Positions 33,654-47,164 are shown, counted from the first letter of the stretch. The stretch: 64,000 nt of DNA from Lineus longissimus (GCF_910592395.1 NC_088326.1:5835001-5899000); one strand, 5' to 3'. The notes: generated by a model not told the origin, from the letters alone. Numbers and translations: made by a program.

Positions 33654-36052
33654 TTATATTATCCGCTCAAGAGAACAGTCTCCCTCGGCAATATGGAGAC
33701 CCAGGCAAAATAAACCTTGCATTCATAGATAATACGTTCCGAGATTAAACGATTCCATAATATTAACCACCAAACTAGTAAAGGTGCTGCTTTGAGCGAC
33801 GACTGGCAAGACAATGGTTTGTAATCGGATGACAACAAACAACTGCATATAGCTCGCCGGAATAATATTTACAGACTTCAATACTTTTTGAACATCAATA
33901 AATTAGTGCCATCTGGTTGAATAGCGCAATGTTTGTGTCAAAGCTATATGTAACATTACGGAACACATCCTGCTATACTGGACTAAAACTATATGTTCAG
34001 TCTCAAATTAACGATTAAGGTATTTCATTCGCAAGTCAAAGGCCTGATGGGCCATTTCCGAGATTGTGACGTCTTTTTAGCGTTAAATGAGTGTTAAAAT
34101 GACTAGTTTGAGAGCTTGCAGATGTTGCAGAAGTTTCAAGCAACATAGCAAATCCAGGAAGTAAATAAGGCACGAAAACACACAGAGGATTGGTAGTTTT
34201 TATATGATTATACCAAGTAATTTTCAACTTCTTTCCATAAACCGTCAATTATTAACGCCCACCGTTTCAATCGACACCATTCTACCTACCTTCCGCCTTG
34301 AGGGTTTTTTCTTCGTAATATCGGCTGTTGATCGATGATGACTCAAGTCGATAAAAATCTGTTAGGTACACATGGTCATGTGTCGCCTTTTACACTGAGG
34401 TATTTGCTTCATTTATGAATCTGTTTCATCTCTTCATCACGTCACTACGTGATCACATGAGTTAAAAAAACAAGATAAAAAGTTTGTTTTTTCCAGAAAG
34501 TGGGATCCCTCCGTTTGTGTTTCTGAGATTCACATGACCATAATTACACTTCAACTTACATGGTCAGTCTCGTATAAGTTTTAATCTTTAAAGAGCTTGA
34601 TGGTTCGTATATTTATTGATGTATATGATAGATATTATCGATTCCTTCCGCGGTTTCTCGATTTATTATCTAATTAAAACTCATGTTTTGAGACGCACTG
34701 ATTAGGTGAAAGTGTTAACTATTGCTCTTCTTCATCGCATAATGTCATTGTTAGTATCCCATTGTATACTATACTTTGCCAAATTGACACCTTTTCTTTT
34801 GCTTACCGCGCAATATCCTTATGACTCCCGTAAAATAAAACCAATGAACCATTTACGCAGTAATTACCAATATACAGGTTCTGGTAATTTGATATTGCTG
34901 GTGGTGAGGTTGCAATATATTGAGGCCGAAGCGCCACCTGAACAATATTGGTCACACTACGCTACCATGGCAACCGTTCTGCTTGGCGTTGATGAGCCCG
35001 CGATTAATTCCAAGGTGATGTTCACCGAATCGACAGTACTCAAACCACATGGTCACATGGGATATGCGGCTAGATGCTCCAAAACTGGCAAAAGCTAACG
35101 GTACTACCTAAGGAGGTATACTAAAACTACGGCTCCAAGCCTAGATAGCTTTGGTTATTTTTGGTTAACCGCAGGACTAAGAAAAAAACCTTCCTATCAT
35201 CATAAAATTGCACCATGCACCCCTGGATTGGTCATTATTTGACGAAATAAGTGCAATTGTTCAATGGATTTATAGTTGAAGGCGATAAAACTACGTCGTA
35301 TCCGATCGGGATTAACCAAGCTCTTTACAAATTTTAGTAGTAAATCATTAATACGTCTCGTATCAAGCACGCAATTACTATCCATTTCAATTTGGTTGAT
35401 TCACATTTGATATTTCATTCCGATGACGCTGGCCATCGTTTAGAAATGGGCTAATCACCATTTCTCAGTGAAGAGTTTTTTATAACCTTGTTATACATCC
35501 ATCCTATCATCCATTAACACTCAACACAATTGTATAAAACAGAAGATGATACATAGAGCCAAGATTTTCCTTAGCATTCGATCAGAAGTGTCCTCACATC
35601 ATTACCATGCCGATCAATGTAATAGGATTTCTAATTGTTGCCATGACAACCAATTCATTCATGTCACTCGCATGTCATCTGAATTCCCCCCAGCAACAAT
35701 AAGGATATATTGATTACGATGGTTTCATGTTCTTCGGCTAGGAGCGCTGGAACAAGATAATATATCATTGATTGCAGGGAAGAATCATTTGCGCCAGGAC
35801 TTGCGCGCACTGAAAATAATGAATAACGCGTTTTTCAAACCTCGGTCACATGCAGTCGCTGCTCGACACCATCATCTCTCAATAAAACTTTCCCTGGACC
35901 AGAACTTAAGCTGCGTTTTGTTGGCCTCTTCTGACAAACGATTGTCGATCTCTCGCGGTTAATTTCAATCGAGTCAACCCGTCTCCGTGATCATTGTTTT
36001 TGACACAAGATTGGTTCACCAAATCACATTGGTCTCTCCAGCGACCGCTTAT
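33654..36052. other. Intergenic stretch
   Basis: No gene is supported. The open frame at 34706-35098 lacks an ATG start and a recognisable domain. Confidence 0.4.
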
Positions 36053-36232
36053 TTAGTGAGTCGAGATGCGGTCGAGCCTGAAATGTACCCAGTCTTCTGT
36101 ACGGATGTTTTCTTCAGGGAATATCTCCCTGACGATGTCTCTTACGCATCGCCCAGGACTGGGCTGCTTTCGCCCTTTGCTCCGTCTTGCGCTTGGGTCC
36201 TCCCTTGCTCTCAGCTTCTGCTTAAAGGCCAT
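36053..36232 (-). CDS. Possible C-terminal exon or small protein
   Basis: An ATG in good context (GTCATGGCC) opens a 59-residue basic frame starting MAFKQKLRAREDPSARRSKG and ending DWVHFRLDRISTH. The frame is also open a little further upstream, past an acceptor-like AAAAGCAG, so it could be the terminal exon of a spliced gene. Composition and codon use look coding. I do not recognise the family. A plus-strand frame across the same DNA looks less convincing. Confidence 0.3.
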   Translation of the reverse strand: MAFKQKLRAREDPSARRSKGRKQPSPGRCVRDIVREIFPEENIRTEDWVHFRLDRISTH

Positions 36233-37160
36233 GACTCCTGCTTTTATGATTGCATGACATGTACAAATCCTCAAACACTGGACTTAAAGCTCCGCATTAA
36301 ATCAAGTTTGATCAAAATTGAAGAACCCAGTCCAGAGATATAGCAAATTAACGGCTTTGTTTACATGTTATGTAACAGCCTTGGTTAGGTTTCTAAGTAA
36401 AGTCAGGCGGCAGGTTTACTGACATAGATCAGGCTGACGTTGGATTTCTTACTATAAATAGTATAAATTTGTCTGTATTACCTTACCTTATTATAAGGTA
36501 TATCGAAGCTTTAAATTAGAAATACATTATGATAGTTTAAGTATTGTATAAATTGATGTATTTGATGCAATTTTCTGTAAAAAGAATCGAATTTGAAAAA
36601 TCAATTAAGTTCTATAAATTTGCCTAAATTGTCTAGAAAACCTAATTGGACCATATTTGTGGGGTCTATGTTTTTTTTCGCATTGATTTTGTTTCCCCAC
36701 TTCATGAATTAGCTCAAATAACACTTTCTAGATGTGAGAGTTGACTTCTAAAATAAATATAACCGGTTTTCCAAAAAAATTAAAATATTTAATTAAAATA
36801 TTTTTTGGAATACAATAAACTCATTTATTATGGGCAAAGGTATGCTTTCATACTTGAACATTGAAAATGTCAATGAAAAACAGACTTCATATATCAATTT
36901 TAAGAGCATTAATTTATATGTGTCCTCCCAAGTAGGGCAATAGCCTGATCTACATCACAATTTTGGTGAACCCGCCGCCTGGCTCTAACAAGCCAGTTGC
37001 TAGCCTGATTAGGTGATCTGGTTGTCAAACACCTGAAAGGCTATATCTTCAAAATGAATGGAGCAAATTGCATGGGGTTTTCTGTATTATATAAATTGTT
37101 AGGTGCACTTTTGAAAACGTCTTACAGCAGGAAATGGCAAAATACCTGGAGTTATGGCCT
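36233..37160. other. Intergenic stretch
   Basis: Strongly AT-rich and featureless. Confidence 0.4.
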
Positions 37161-37235
37161 TTAAGGGACGTGATTTGCAAAAATCTGAACTCTGGCTGAG
37201 ACATTTCTTGGCTGCATGAAGCAAAATTGGACATT

Positions 37236-37301
37236 TAGCTTTGTTGTTGCTGCGACGCTGCGCAAGGCTTCATTGTGGACGCTCTCCAGATTCGTCTGGG
37301 C
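37236..37301 (-). pseudogene. Degraded LINE reverse-transcriptase fragment
   Basis: A minus-strand frame contains LESVHNEALRSVAATTK. It resembles the conserved LExVQNEALR.(I/V)TGxTK segment downstream of the catalytic domain in many non-LTR reverse transcriptases. The similarity stops abruptly on both sides, and neither the catalytic motif nor an endonuclease is present. Probably a dead fragment, and the match is short. Confidence 0.35.
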
Positions 37302-37964
37302 TAGGATTGCAGAATGACTTGTACGATGTACGTAGCCCGTATTTGTTGCTTGCTCTGCACTAAAGCAGTACATGCGTCACACAATGTAAATGGGACCCCC
37401 GCGAACCAATTTCTTTTTTGGCAGGAATATGTTTCTGCCAAAAAACCAACATGATTGTAATACCACAGTAGTCATAAGCGACCTTAAATATGCTGCAAAG
37501 TTTGTGGGTCGTTTTCAGTGCTCACTCTTGCCTCGGAAGTTAAAAACAGTGCAGCTCAAATCTACATATTCTTAAAGAATGACCGAATGGTATGTACAAT
37601 ATATTCGTAAAATGGCATGTATTCGTCACACATGTGAGCTAAACAAGTTACGTGGTCCATTAAAATCTAGTTGATTCACGGTGAGCAGTATATGTGGGCA
37701 CATGTACCTGACTTTGGCAAGGCAGACGTTGCGAGATGTCGCTTTCCCACGAATCTCGCGGTCTCCTGCGGAGATGGCACCATGGTAATCAATACGCACC
37801 GTTGTTAATAAATGATTTTACAATCATTAGTTGCAGTGGTATTAAATGATATATAATATATTCAGAGAAAAAAATGAAATAAGAACTCTCACTTATATTT
37901 AATCAGGTTGAGTCATGGATTGAATAGACTGTCATGTAATTGTTGTGACAACACCTTGTCTATT

Positions 37965-38313
37965 ATATATTCTGAGACCTATACAGCGCTATATCCAACT
38001 GATTTCAGTCGCTCAAAGCGCTTCATACCCCTAGCTATTGTCCTGTACATTCGTGATTCAAGCTCTACTCTCTTGGAGTATGTCACTGTTTCGAGCTCCA
38101 GTTATATAGTGCACAGAAAATAACATGCATAGACCCAGTGTGCCATCTCTGCCAGTTAGGTATACATTTACTACCAGGTGGAGAGAAGCAAATAGGGTAA
38201 AGTGTCTTGCACGAGGACACATATAGGAAACAGTGGTGAACCTTCCTCGAATCGAACCCAATACCTCCTGAATATAAGCCAGGTGCTCTAACCACCACGC
38301 ACCTGACCTCCCC
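37965..38313 (-). mobile_element. tRNA-derived SINE
   Basis: Read on the minus strand, it starts GGGGAGGTCAGGTGCGTGG. It has an A-box-like TGGTGGTTAGAGCACC (complement of about 38283-38298) and, at normal spacing, a B box GGGTTCGATTCG (38248-38259). A body follows with GTGCAAGACACTTTACCC, a phrase common to several marine invertebrate SINE families. It ends in AAGCGCTTTGAGCGACTG and TATAGCGCTGTATAGG, a typical SINE/LINE-matched tail. Target duplications were not identified. RNA polymerase III would transcribe it from the internal boxes. Confidence 0.75.
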
Positions 38314-40560
38314 TTCTTCTTCTTGAAGGAGGAGAATAAATTGTGGCTCGATCTATTTCCTTATCGACCGAATATTTTTCAAACGGTTCCCTATTTTCAA
38401 AATGTTTTTTTTTCCTGATCGGGCGAGTTGAAAACCCCCCACCATTCTATCTAAATTGGGATTCCCTGACGCCTTTTTATCGATGCCTCACCTGCAAAGA
38501 ATCGGAAATTCGTAAACAAACTGGTCATCTCCATGTTCCATGATTAATATAGTCTTTTTTAGGTGAATGAGTTCTACATACGACATGAGTGGCCAAGCGA
38601 ATACCATATTATATATCTTTATCGTGCTTATTGGATATTACTCTGCAACACAATGGAAATAAAACCACTTGGCGTTGAGGATTGATACCGTACTGTACCC
38701 CAGTAGCCTTATGAGCATGGAGAACTCTCGGGAGCTTTGGGGTCATTTCTCTCAAACGACCGTGTAAAGACGAGTCCTGATTATGTTCCCTCGTCGGAGT
38801 CGGAAGCTCTTTTTAGTCACCCATCAACCTAAACATTGGTCTCACCAGCCAGTGAGTACGATGTCCGTTGTGTCCTCCCCCCAAAAATATAGTTCTCGCA
38901 TGCCGTTTCCATAGATATGAATGGGCCTGTCCTGTCCCAGATACTATTTACTTTAACGTCAAGATCTTAGTTTCCCTTTGCAGATGATGCTTTGGTGATT
39001 TTATGAGGCCATCTTCTGTGAGTTTGGGACCAAGTCACCAACCTTTCTTGGGCCTCATATGCGATGATACGCTAAAGCCTCGGGGCGAGGTTTGTCCAAG
39101 TTCACTGAGGGCGAATTTCCTTGGTTCGTGTTCTGGGCCATATAGCGAAAAATGTGATTGGTACACTTTTTGCAATTAACCTTCGAAGGATATTCTCTGT
39201 TTCCTCACGTATACCGTCTTATGGCGCCATATTTAAGAGATCCGAAGGGATGAATACCTCGCATACCTAGTACAAAGGTTAGGCCCTGTGGATTGAACTG
39301 ATTGGCTCAGATCGCGGCGCAGACCTATGACCTGAGACACCCACCACTTGCAGTCCACCACCATTGGTCGATGGGATTCTGAATTGAATGGGTTGTATTA
39401 CCAGACAATCGTGTTTGGGCTTTATTCATGGCGTGACCGAGGCGGAGCAAATGGACAATGCCCATTCTTCACGTGGGCAAAGAAACACCACCCCGCATGT
39501 GGTGAACCCTATTGCGTACCCAACACAATGTATGGGCACTGTTATTTTGTATTAGCGGTATAGGAAGACGGTATACGTGGGGAAACATAGTATATCTGGC
39601 TATCGTATGGAGATCAGCTCGATCATGTGCCCGAAAAATCTCCTTTACATAGTATACGAGCCCGCGCCTTGGTCCCCACTCGGGCAAATATCTATAATTT
39701 CTGACCGTTTGTGGGATCTGGGTCGTGTCGAAGGTTGCGCCCCTTATTGGTCACAAAACCAATTAGTTGCCTCGAATGTGCCAATGAGACCTTCCCTAGC
39801 GTTCTACCTACCCAAAAATGCGTAAGTTCTTGTATTTCATTTCAACAATTTGGCCTCTTGGTCAATCCGAGACATGGCATGCGTCCCGCGGCAGGGGCAC
39901 GTCTGACGTCACGCCCGGAGGGGTCCTTCGCACTTGCTGGTTAGAAGAAAGTTCATCTACTTTCAGAACTTCCCACAGACCTCTCTTATAATTATAGTGA
40001 CTTAATTATAAATCATGATTATTTTTTGTCATTGCATGAATTATAAAGGACTATGGTAAACAACCGCAGTATAAACGTTATTTTCTTGACTGAAATTAGT
40101 TCTGAGTTGAAGCCATGCTCGATCGGGGACTTTGCTTGGAAGAAGAAACAGGCAGTTTTTCACAAAAGATGCAATGAGAGACTTCATTCACAGACCAGTG
40201 CTCCTTGCCATATGTTTGCGGCATTGTGGAGCTTTTTTCCCTGGAATGAACCCGAGTTTATCATAAAATTGTGCACCAGCAGCATGTGTCTCATACAACA
40301 AAGGAGTATCTTCACCCGATGTTTCTTACAAAAAACATTATTTAGCTTTAGCACATCCTTTAGCTCAGAAACCATGGAAACCGACGCAACACCATTATGG
40401 AAAAATGAAAGCTTATTTTTTACCGCGTGTCTGAAAACTTTCTCATAATAAACATAAAAACAGACATGCACACAGTTGGATGGAAAGCAATGATTCGTAG
40501 TTTCTTACACCTTAGGTCTAAAAATGTTTTGATAGGAGAGAGGAAGGACGATTGTACTAG
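38314..40560. other. Intergenic stretch
   Basis: No gene is supported. The overlapping frames on both strands at 40053-40471 have no recognisable domain. Confidence 0.4.
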
Positions 40561-40697
40561 TGAAGTTTATTTTGCAAATTCCCGAAACGCCAACACGAAC
40601 GCCTGTCCCTTTGTTCGACATCGTGATCAGGAGCTCGAACAATGGGATTTATTGGCGTTCGCGTTTGTGTTTGGGGGATTTGCAAAAACTCCCTCAT
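40561..40697. repeat. Foldback repeat (GGGAGTTTTTGCAAAT family), copy 3
   Basis: The ends are TTTATTTTGCAAATTCCCG and, inverted, GAGGGAGTTTTTGCAAATCC. The inner arms GAACGCC and GGCGTTCGC flank a central GTTCGACATCGTGATCAGG. Relatives lie at 4829-4941 and 33542-33653. Confidence 0.65.
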
Positions 40698-43263
40698 AGT
40701 CTTTATGCTTGGCGAATATCTATACGCACGCACATGAATCAGAGTACTTTAATAAGAAGAGTGTCATCCCATTAAAATCCAAAGCGCTGTATCTCAAAAG
40801 GCGCCCAACCAATCCTAACAAGTTCATGCATTTCTTAAAGGAAACCTATCATAAAACGCTTATAAAAATGGGGAGTTTTGAACGGCTCGGTTAAAACATA
40901 AACATATGACATAAATCTTAGCAGTTTCGAGTTTCCCTCGGGTAGTTGATTATGTGAGCCGGGCATCTGGGTAACTTTGCATAACGTTGCATAACAAATG
41001 AACTGCAGAAGATGTAATCACCAATTTATTTATTTTACTACGTTCAGCTAGTCTAAATTAAGAATTTGTGCCACATCTGGATCTCTTTAATTAAATTATT
41101 TTCTTATACATGTACAGTGTACAGTGTTTGTAAATTCATCTTGATATTTTCAAAAAAATGCCGGTCATAATGTCAAAATCAATGCTTAAGAGTCCTATGG
41201 CAATTTAATGAATTGGCCCACTCTCCTGCTGCCAAATTGCTCTTGGCCTTTTCTTCCATGCACCAACCGATGGGAAGAATTGTTTCCCATTATATTGTAT
41301 GACCATTGTCTGTTTGAAAAAATTAACAGATAGAAAAACCAGGAAGGTGCTCCATGACACTTGATTGACAGCTAGCTGCTCATCAGGGACACCTACTGGC
41401 AACACCTTGGGGACTAATTAATGACAAAGCAATTTTGACAAGTTTTCTTCAACTGGCTGTCAAATGGAGACTAACAAAAGCTTCCTGCCCCTTTTTGTAG
41501 AATTAGTACGATTTATATATGTACCGAATTTCACACAATGCAAAAAGAGAATCCGGAATTATTTATAAGGGTGTACAGGGCTGTTTCTGCCAGGAGTACA
41601 TTTTGTATCTAACAGTCAGTTTGTAGCAACTGTAAGTTTTAGGATTAGGATGTTATTGATGAGTTGTCCATACAGTGAAAGGGAGAATTTCCGTCCGTAT
41701 CAGTTTATATCCGGCTGGGCGCGGTACCACATCGAACAACTCTGATCAGGAGTAGGCAGGGAAACTCGCCTGGTGATTAAGTATCAACGATACAATTTCT
41801 CGATTGGGGACAGCAATCATGTCGTCTTTGCTGTATAATCTTTGAAATGTATAGTTCGGTGCAAAAATGTAGCGTAAATGTGAAATCAGTAGCAGCTGGC
41901 CGACGGTCATGAGAGTAGCAAAACATAGGGCTTTGCTTTCGCGTTATTTTAAGGTGACATTTCAAGCTGTTGCAGGTACTGCGTGTGTGATCATTATATT
42001 ACCGAGAGCACTGTTATTTAATCCAAACGCCTTGCCTGATCAATACATTATTATTAAACCATAATCGATGATTCTCATTTTACCCCCATCTAACTATGTC
42101 GCTTTGGGCTCAGACTGGGTGCGGTTTCTTCATGACAATGTTCAATGTGTGACTAATTAACCTCAAAGGAAGAAGTGATATCACCACTGCTGTCATTGCT
42201 GTCAGATTGTGTATTGTGGCTCGATCAGTCAAACTGACCTACCACGACAGTAAAAATGACACCCGTCCTCCCTTCCTCCTGGTCCTACACTGTCCATGAA
42301 AAAGCGCTGATACCATGAGAAAGTGGGAAACATGGGTGCGGCTATGAGTAAAGTGAGTCTGTATAGTCAATCTTACCATTTGGAGCATGCTTCAAACCAG
42401 ACATAATATTCATACGTACTCTCTCCGCCAGCATTAGGTTCATTATTGTGATGCCACTGTGCGATAAATTGCGAAAGCGAAGTGTAACCAGACTGAAATT
42501 GACCGCGACCACTGATTCGTATACTGACTTTTGGGACAAAACTTACAGACATTTATGTCGTTTGCATTAAAATCGAATCAACTAAAATCTTTTAGAGCAT
42601 CACTTTAATCATGTTACAAATTTTCGGGTGACTGAAAGTTGCATAAAGATGAAATACCCTAGCCTAGTCATTCGGCGGCAATGGCGGCCAATTCAAGCAG
42701 AGACGAAACCACTTGATCAGTATAAAGATTTCCGGTCCTGCGCAACGAGTCTGCATTCTGATATTATGCTGTTCTCGTAGTGGGCTACAACCAATCCTTG
42801 AGACATAATATTCGATGAATCGAATATCCAGGTGATCTTTGCCCAACGCAGACTTTACGTAAGTGTCACTGATCTATATTCCTTTGATGTCCCGTGCTCT
42901 CATGGCTGTGCTTGGTTAAAGATGGAACAAATTTGGATCAGAATTTCGAAAATTTGTGTCCAGTTACACATTGGTAAGAACAAGTCCCGTGACAGAGTCT
43001 AGTTGGAAGTGGCGACTGACTATCCGACACCTTATCAAGATATATCTAGCATGTGTACGCAGCTGCAATGTGGGCCCTGAGATGTGAACTTTCCATCTCT
43101 TGTTTTCCGTGCCATAACAAAAATTGTGAATTTCATTGATCACATTTTTTAAATGATTATTTGACTAATTTCAAATAAACCGTAAACTACCAATTGAAAA
43201 TAGCTGAAGTTTGCCGAAGACTTTTTGGGGTTGAATATCCCAGTGTTGTAGAAGATGTAACAT
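40698..43263. other. Intergenic stretch
   Basis: No gene is supported and no repeat recognised. Confidence 0.4.
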
Positions 43264-43422
43264 CGCCGCCACGCCTCATTTGCATGATTTATTCAAATGA
43301 GGCACCTTGCGCGACTCGGCAACCGCCACTCGGAGTAGGAGCGCATTGAGGGAAGGAGGCACGAGAATCTCGCCGTTTACTTCGCGTGACAATTCGGATA
43401 CGCATTGAGACATCAACTCAAA
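43264..43422 (+). promoter_or_regulatory. Promoter-like region with octamer motif
   Basis: A locally CpG-richer patch (GCCGCCACGCC, TGCGCGACTCGG, GAATCTCGCCG) precedes the signal-peptide exon at 43423. It contains the octamer ATTTGCAT within an inverted repeat, CCTCATTTG...CAAATGAGG (about 43275-43303). No TATA box is obvious. The assignment rests on position and composition only. Confidence 0.3.
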
Positions 43423-43474
43423 ATGGAATCAAAGTGTTTGGCAGTTTTGTGTGTAATTTTTGCTGTGTCAGCGG
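43423..43474 (+). CDS. Candidate first exon of a secreted or membrane protein
   Basis: An ATG with context TCAAAATGG opens MESKCLAVLCVIFAVSAG, a textbook signal peptide: short polar start, a hydrophobic core and small residues at the likely cleavage site. The frame reaches a consensus GTGAGT donor at 43475 in phase 1, the most common phase for signal-peptide exons. Downstream exons were not recognised within the window, so the product is unknown. Confidence 0.5.
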
Positions 43475-45008
43475 GTGAGTGACCACTTCTTTATTCTATT
43501 TGCTTTCAATTGAAACTGGCAGAATCATCGAGAAATGTATTCTGCCATTTTCTTTGTTTGTCGTCTGCTGTAGATCCGGGTGGATCGATATGCGCGCATG
43601 ATGCACGTCGTCGATACAGGTGTAAATGTTACATGTATTCAACTCATCCTCACAGAAGATTCGACGCGAACGTATAGAATATCTCGTGGTTTAATCATGA
43701 TCAACTAAACCTCTTGATCTATTTGAGTACGTTCTGTCTCTTTCGATGAGCAACTTAATTCTCTACTTCTGCTGCATACTTGCAATCTGTGAGTCTCATG
43801 ATCATAACCACTTAAATTTAGGGCGTTGTTTCTTCTCCTTCTGATTAGCTTTAGCTTAATAGAATTGATATAGTAAAAGGTCAGTGGTACTTTGATTAAT
43901 AAGTGTATATGCACACTGGTCCTATCGACGGACTCGTAACGCTTATTTGTCCGGTTTCGGCATATCGACCACTGTGCAAGCTGTTTCGTGTAGGTTGATG
44001 TTATCAAGATTAGCCCTGATAATCCGTTGATAAGGAGTAGAACAATAGAAACTTTGGCCCAGGCCCTAGCGGTTTTTTAAAGACATAGACCGTGAATATT
44101 AGGCGTGGTAAGGGTTAAGCAACGTAATACTCTTAGTGGACGACGGTTTACATCACGGACGGACTCCTCGATGTCTTTTGTTTAGTTTATTTACATAGGT
44201 CGACCACCAAGTGTACGTAAAGACGCGTGATAACTAAACACGACATGAAATAAAACCACGTTGCTTTTGTTATGTGATGCCCAGTCACTTCGCCGACCTG
44301 AAATGTAAAACCGTGCCCATAATTTGAACACGCGAACTCTTTTCGAAGGTAATTACGTCTAGATTGATAGTACAAGACCGCACTTGAAAGGAGGGTTGTT
44401 AATTAGGCCATCATTTCTATGTTGTCAGTCATGAATATCTTGAGAATCACTCACAATTTTTATCAACTGCGATCACCTCGAAATGCACCAAGGCCAGGGT
44501 CGTTCTTCTTCCTCAGCTAAAATTGGTAATGTAAAGACTCTTCTATGTGGGGTGGCGATAATCGGCTACGAGCTCTTCAGATAGCAATTTATTGGGACAA
44601 AATATTTTCCTCATTCTAAACAAAAGAATTCCTCATCAAAGTGCGAACACATTGGTGCCGTCATCTCTTTATACTTTCGACAATCATGATCAGCATTTAT
44701 TTTCTGAATACATAATTCAGAGGCTGATCTTTAATTTTATAATTAGTCGAATGGCGATATTTAAATTCTTACATCATGATTGTTAATATCGAAATAATTA
44801 GTACGATTATTGTATTTTTTCACCTGTGATTATATAATTCCAATTTTATTCATAGGCCTTTACCGCTGATTATGATACAATGTATGTTGATGCCACCAAT
44901 TGTCAAATGTGTTAGATGCAGATCATGGAAATGCCAATTGAGCAAGTTGATTAACCTTTGCGTTTCAAACGATGTAGGTCTACGTTTTAGGCGAAATGAA
45001 CCCCATTC
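43475..45008. other. Intergenic or intronic stretch
   Basis: If the exon at 43423 is real, this is intron on the plus strand. No further exon was recognised. The minus-strand frame at 43705-44007 has no domain. Confidence 0.35.
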
Positions 45009-45677
45009 TTCACACCAAATATGACTCGAGCAAGTTTCTCATCATACTGCCGCGCCAAGACGAGCTGCATTCATGCACACTGGAGTGGTGGATTAGATTG
45101 GTCTCCTGCCTGGGTTGTGCTCTTGTCATTCTTGTCTCGTCACTCATATCACGAAGACACCTGACTGAAACACTTACAGCTCCAAGCAGCAGTCTCAGCC
45201 TTCGAACCTCGCCCCTAACAAGTCAATTCTTCGGCTGTGGCATTGATCGGACGGTCGTGGCGAATACCATCACTATACTTTTCTAAACAATCATTACACT
45301 AACCAAGATTATGGAAGACATGCATGAGAATTGATTTTTGACATAACACATTCCAGGCGGAGAGTTTGCCGGGACCCGCCGAGAATTATGAATACGCAAC
45401 CCCGAGGCGCTTATTTTTACACCTTTTCCCAACCTCTCTTGTGCCTTGTTGGTATTCCTTCGCAAATTGAATCATTTTCTATTTCAAATTTGAGTTAAGG
45501 GTAAGGGTCAGGATTAGGGACGGTCAGGGTTGGAAGCCCAATATTAAGATAGTTGGTCCAGGTATAGGTATAAGGTCATTGTCCGGGTCAGTGTATTCTA
45601 TCCTTCTTTTCGCCACTGAATAGTCAATACATCGAAAGTCTGTTTTAAAAAATATGTTTTGCAGTCCGAAACACATC
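45009..45677 (+). repeat. Dispersed 670-bp repeat C, copy 1
   Basis: Near-colinear with 57323-57994 in the same orientation, with some indels. Shared landmarks are TTCTCATCATACTGCC, GGAGTGGTGGATTAGATTGG, CAATTCTTCGGCTGTGGCAT, ATTATGGAAGACATGCATGA and GCAGTCCGAAACACAT. Open frames differ between copies, which argues against coding. Both copies run into a G-run immediately downstream. Confidence 0.85.
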
Positions 45678-47029
45678 TGGGGAGGGGGGATCGGACCCGG
45701 GAACAAAGTAACCTAGGAATATAGAACCGGGGAGGGGGGGGGGGGGCACATAGACACCCCTCTATATCCTGTGAACCTGGGGAAGATGGAAACCTCTTTA
45801 TGTCCAGGGAACATAGAACCTGGGAGTATGGAGCCTGAGGGACATAGGACACATCCCTTTTTATGTATAACAGTTACATGATTAAGTTTTCAACCATTGT
45901 CGTCCACAAATCACACCGAAGCTGACGCAAACGATTTATAAATGAACAAATAGTGTTTATTATATATATTGTAAAATGCTTCAGACACACCCGCCGTTTA
46001 CCCTTGAAAAATAAATAATTATTGACAAGAAAATAGACCCGTCGTGCGTCTCGTGCCTATTGTTCTACCGGTGTAGTTCTACATGAACTGTATCACTTGG
46101 GGCGGCGTGAATAGGCGATGAAACGTGGCTGGGTGTGTCTCTGTGTGTCATGAGTGTTTTATTTTCAGAGTTCGAACCTGGGGCAGGATATATCTAACAG
46201 TCCTGATTGTCCTGTTTGTTCAGTCATGCTCAAATATGTTAATCGTTTCCATTATTATGCTAATTAAGTACGTACCCAACAAATTAGTCTAATTAAACTT
46301 CCTGAGAATAATAACATAGCCAAAAGCAAATCAGTTTTAACAAAGGTGTGTGGGATATCATGATCAAGGTTTCTGCTCAATGACCGATATTGAATTCTTC
46401 AAAATCTCTCAGCACTACCATTATCAAAGACTGGAGCAATACTACAGCATCTTAGCTCTAGTATTTTTGACAATAGGGGGCTTTTGCAATGGCTATCTCT
46501 ACTATTGGCTGGTTTTTGTATGATTTTTATCACAAAATACATGCCTCAGAGAGTATATCTCGTTTATGTAGTAGCGATCATAAGGCTAATATGAAAATGT
46601 TATTTATGCGAGGAAAAGACAAAGAATGCCCACTAGACCGGGACTTTAAATAATCAAGTTGGTCATCCTTGTCATCTTTAGGAGTTTATGTCACATGAAC
46701 CTTCGCCTTTTCACATTCCATATTTGTAATACATTCTGTGGCGGGTGGTTCTCCCATCCAAGGTCTGCATCTCGCGATTTCGCATTCCGCATCTCGCTTT
46801 TTATAATATGCCTTTCGTAGGTGACATCGATCAATTGAAGTGTGAATACGTTTGAAGTAACGGCAAATAGTGAAGCTGGCGAAACATTTATAACGGGTCA
46901 CCGTGATCTCATTATGGACTTATAGCGCGATTGTGGGGTTGTAACTATTTTGCTGTATATTGTCACGAGGAAAGAAAAGCACGCGACCTAACGCCAACCT
47001 ATTCATGTTAAGTGATAATTAGAAGGCAT
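45678..47029. other. Intergenic stretch with G-run and ACATAGAACC phrases
   Basis: It contains a G-run at 45734-45746 and diffuse repeats of the ACATAGAACCTGGG type (45700-45860) similar to 690-790. The minus-strand frame 46686-46901 has nine cysteines but no recognisable fold or splice context. Confidence 0.35.
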
Positions 47030-47138
47030 ATAGTTCAGGAAATGTTAAGAGAGACTGGCATCATGCCTGTCTCTCCTAAAGCACAGTCAACTGACACCAC
47101 TATACAGAATCAGAAGGTTTATAGTTCAGGAAATGTTA
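47030..47138. repeat. Direct repeats flanking a short hairpin
   Basis: TATAGTTCAGGAAATGTTAA occurs at about 47030-47049 and again at 47119-47138. They flank an imperfect hairpin (AGAGAGACTGGCATCATGCCTGTCTCTC). The right half of that hairpin unit, ending CACAGTCAACTGACACCAC, recurs at 47620-47655. Confidence 0.6.
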
Positions 47139-47164
47139 ATAAATAATCATTCCTTATCGTCTTT

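Noticed and set aside
45009-45286. Coding gene in the 670-bp duplicated unit
   Set aside because: The open frames of the two copies use different frames and are broken by indels, so coding is not conserved.
46686-46901. Nine-cysteine minus-strand frame as a small secreted peptide
   Set aside because: No signal peptide, no splice sites and no regular cysteine spacing. Length is within chance expectation.
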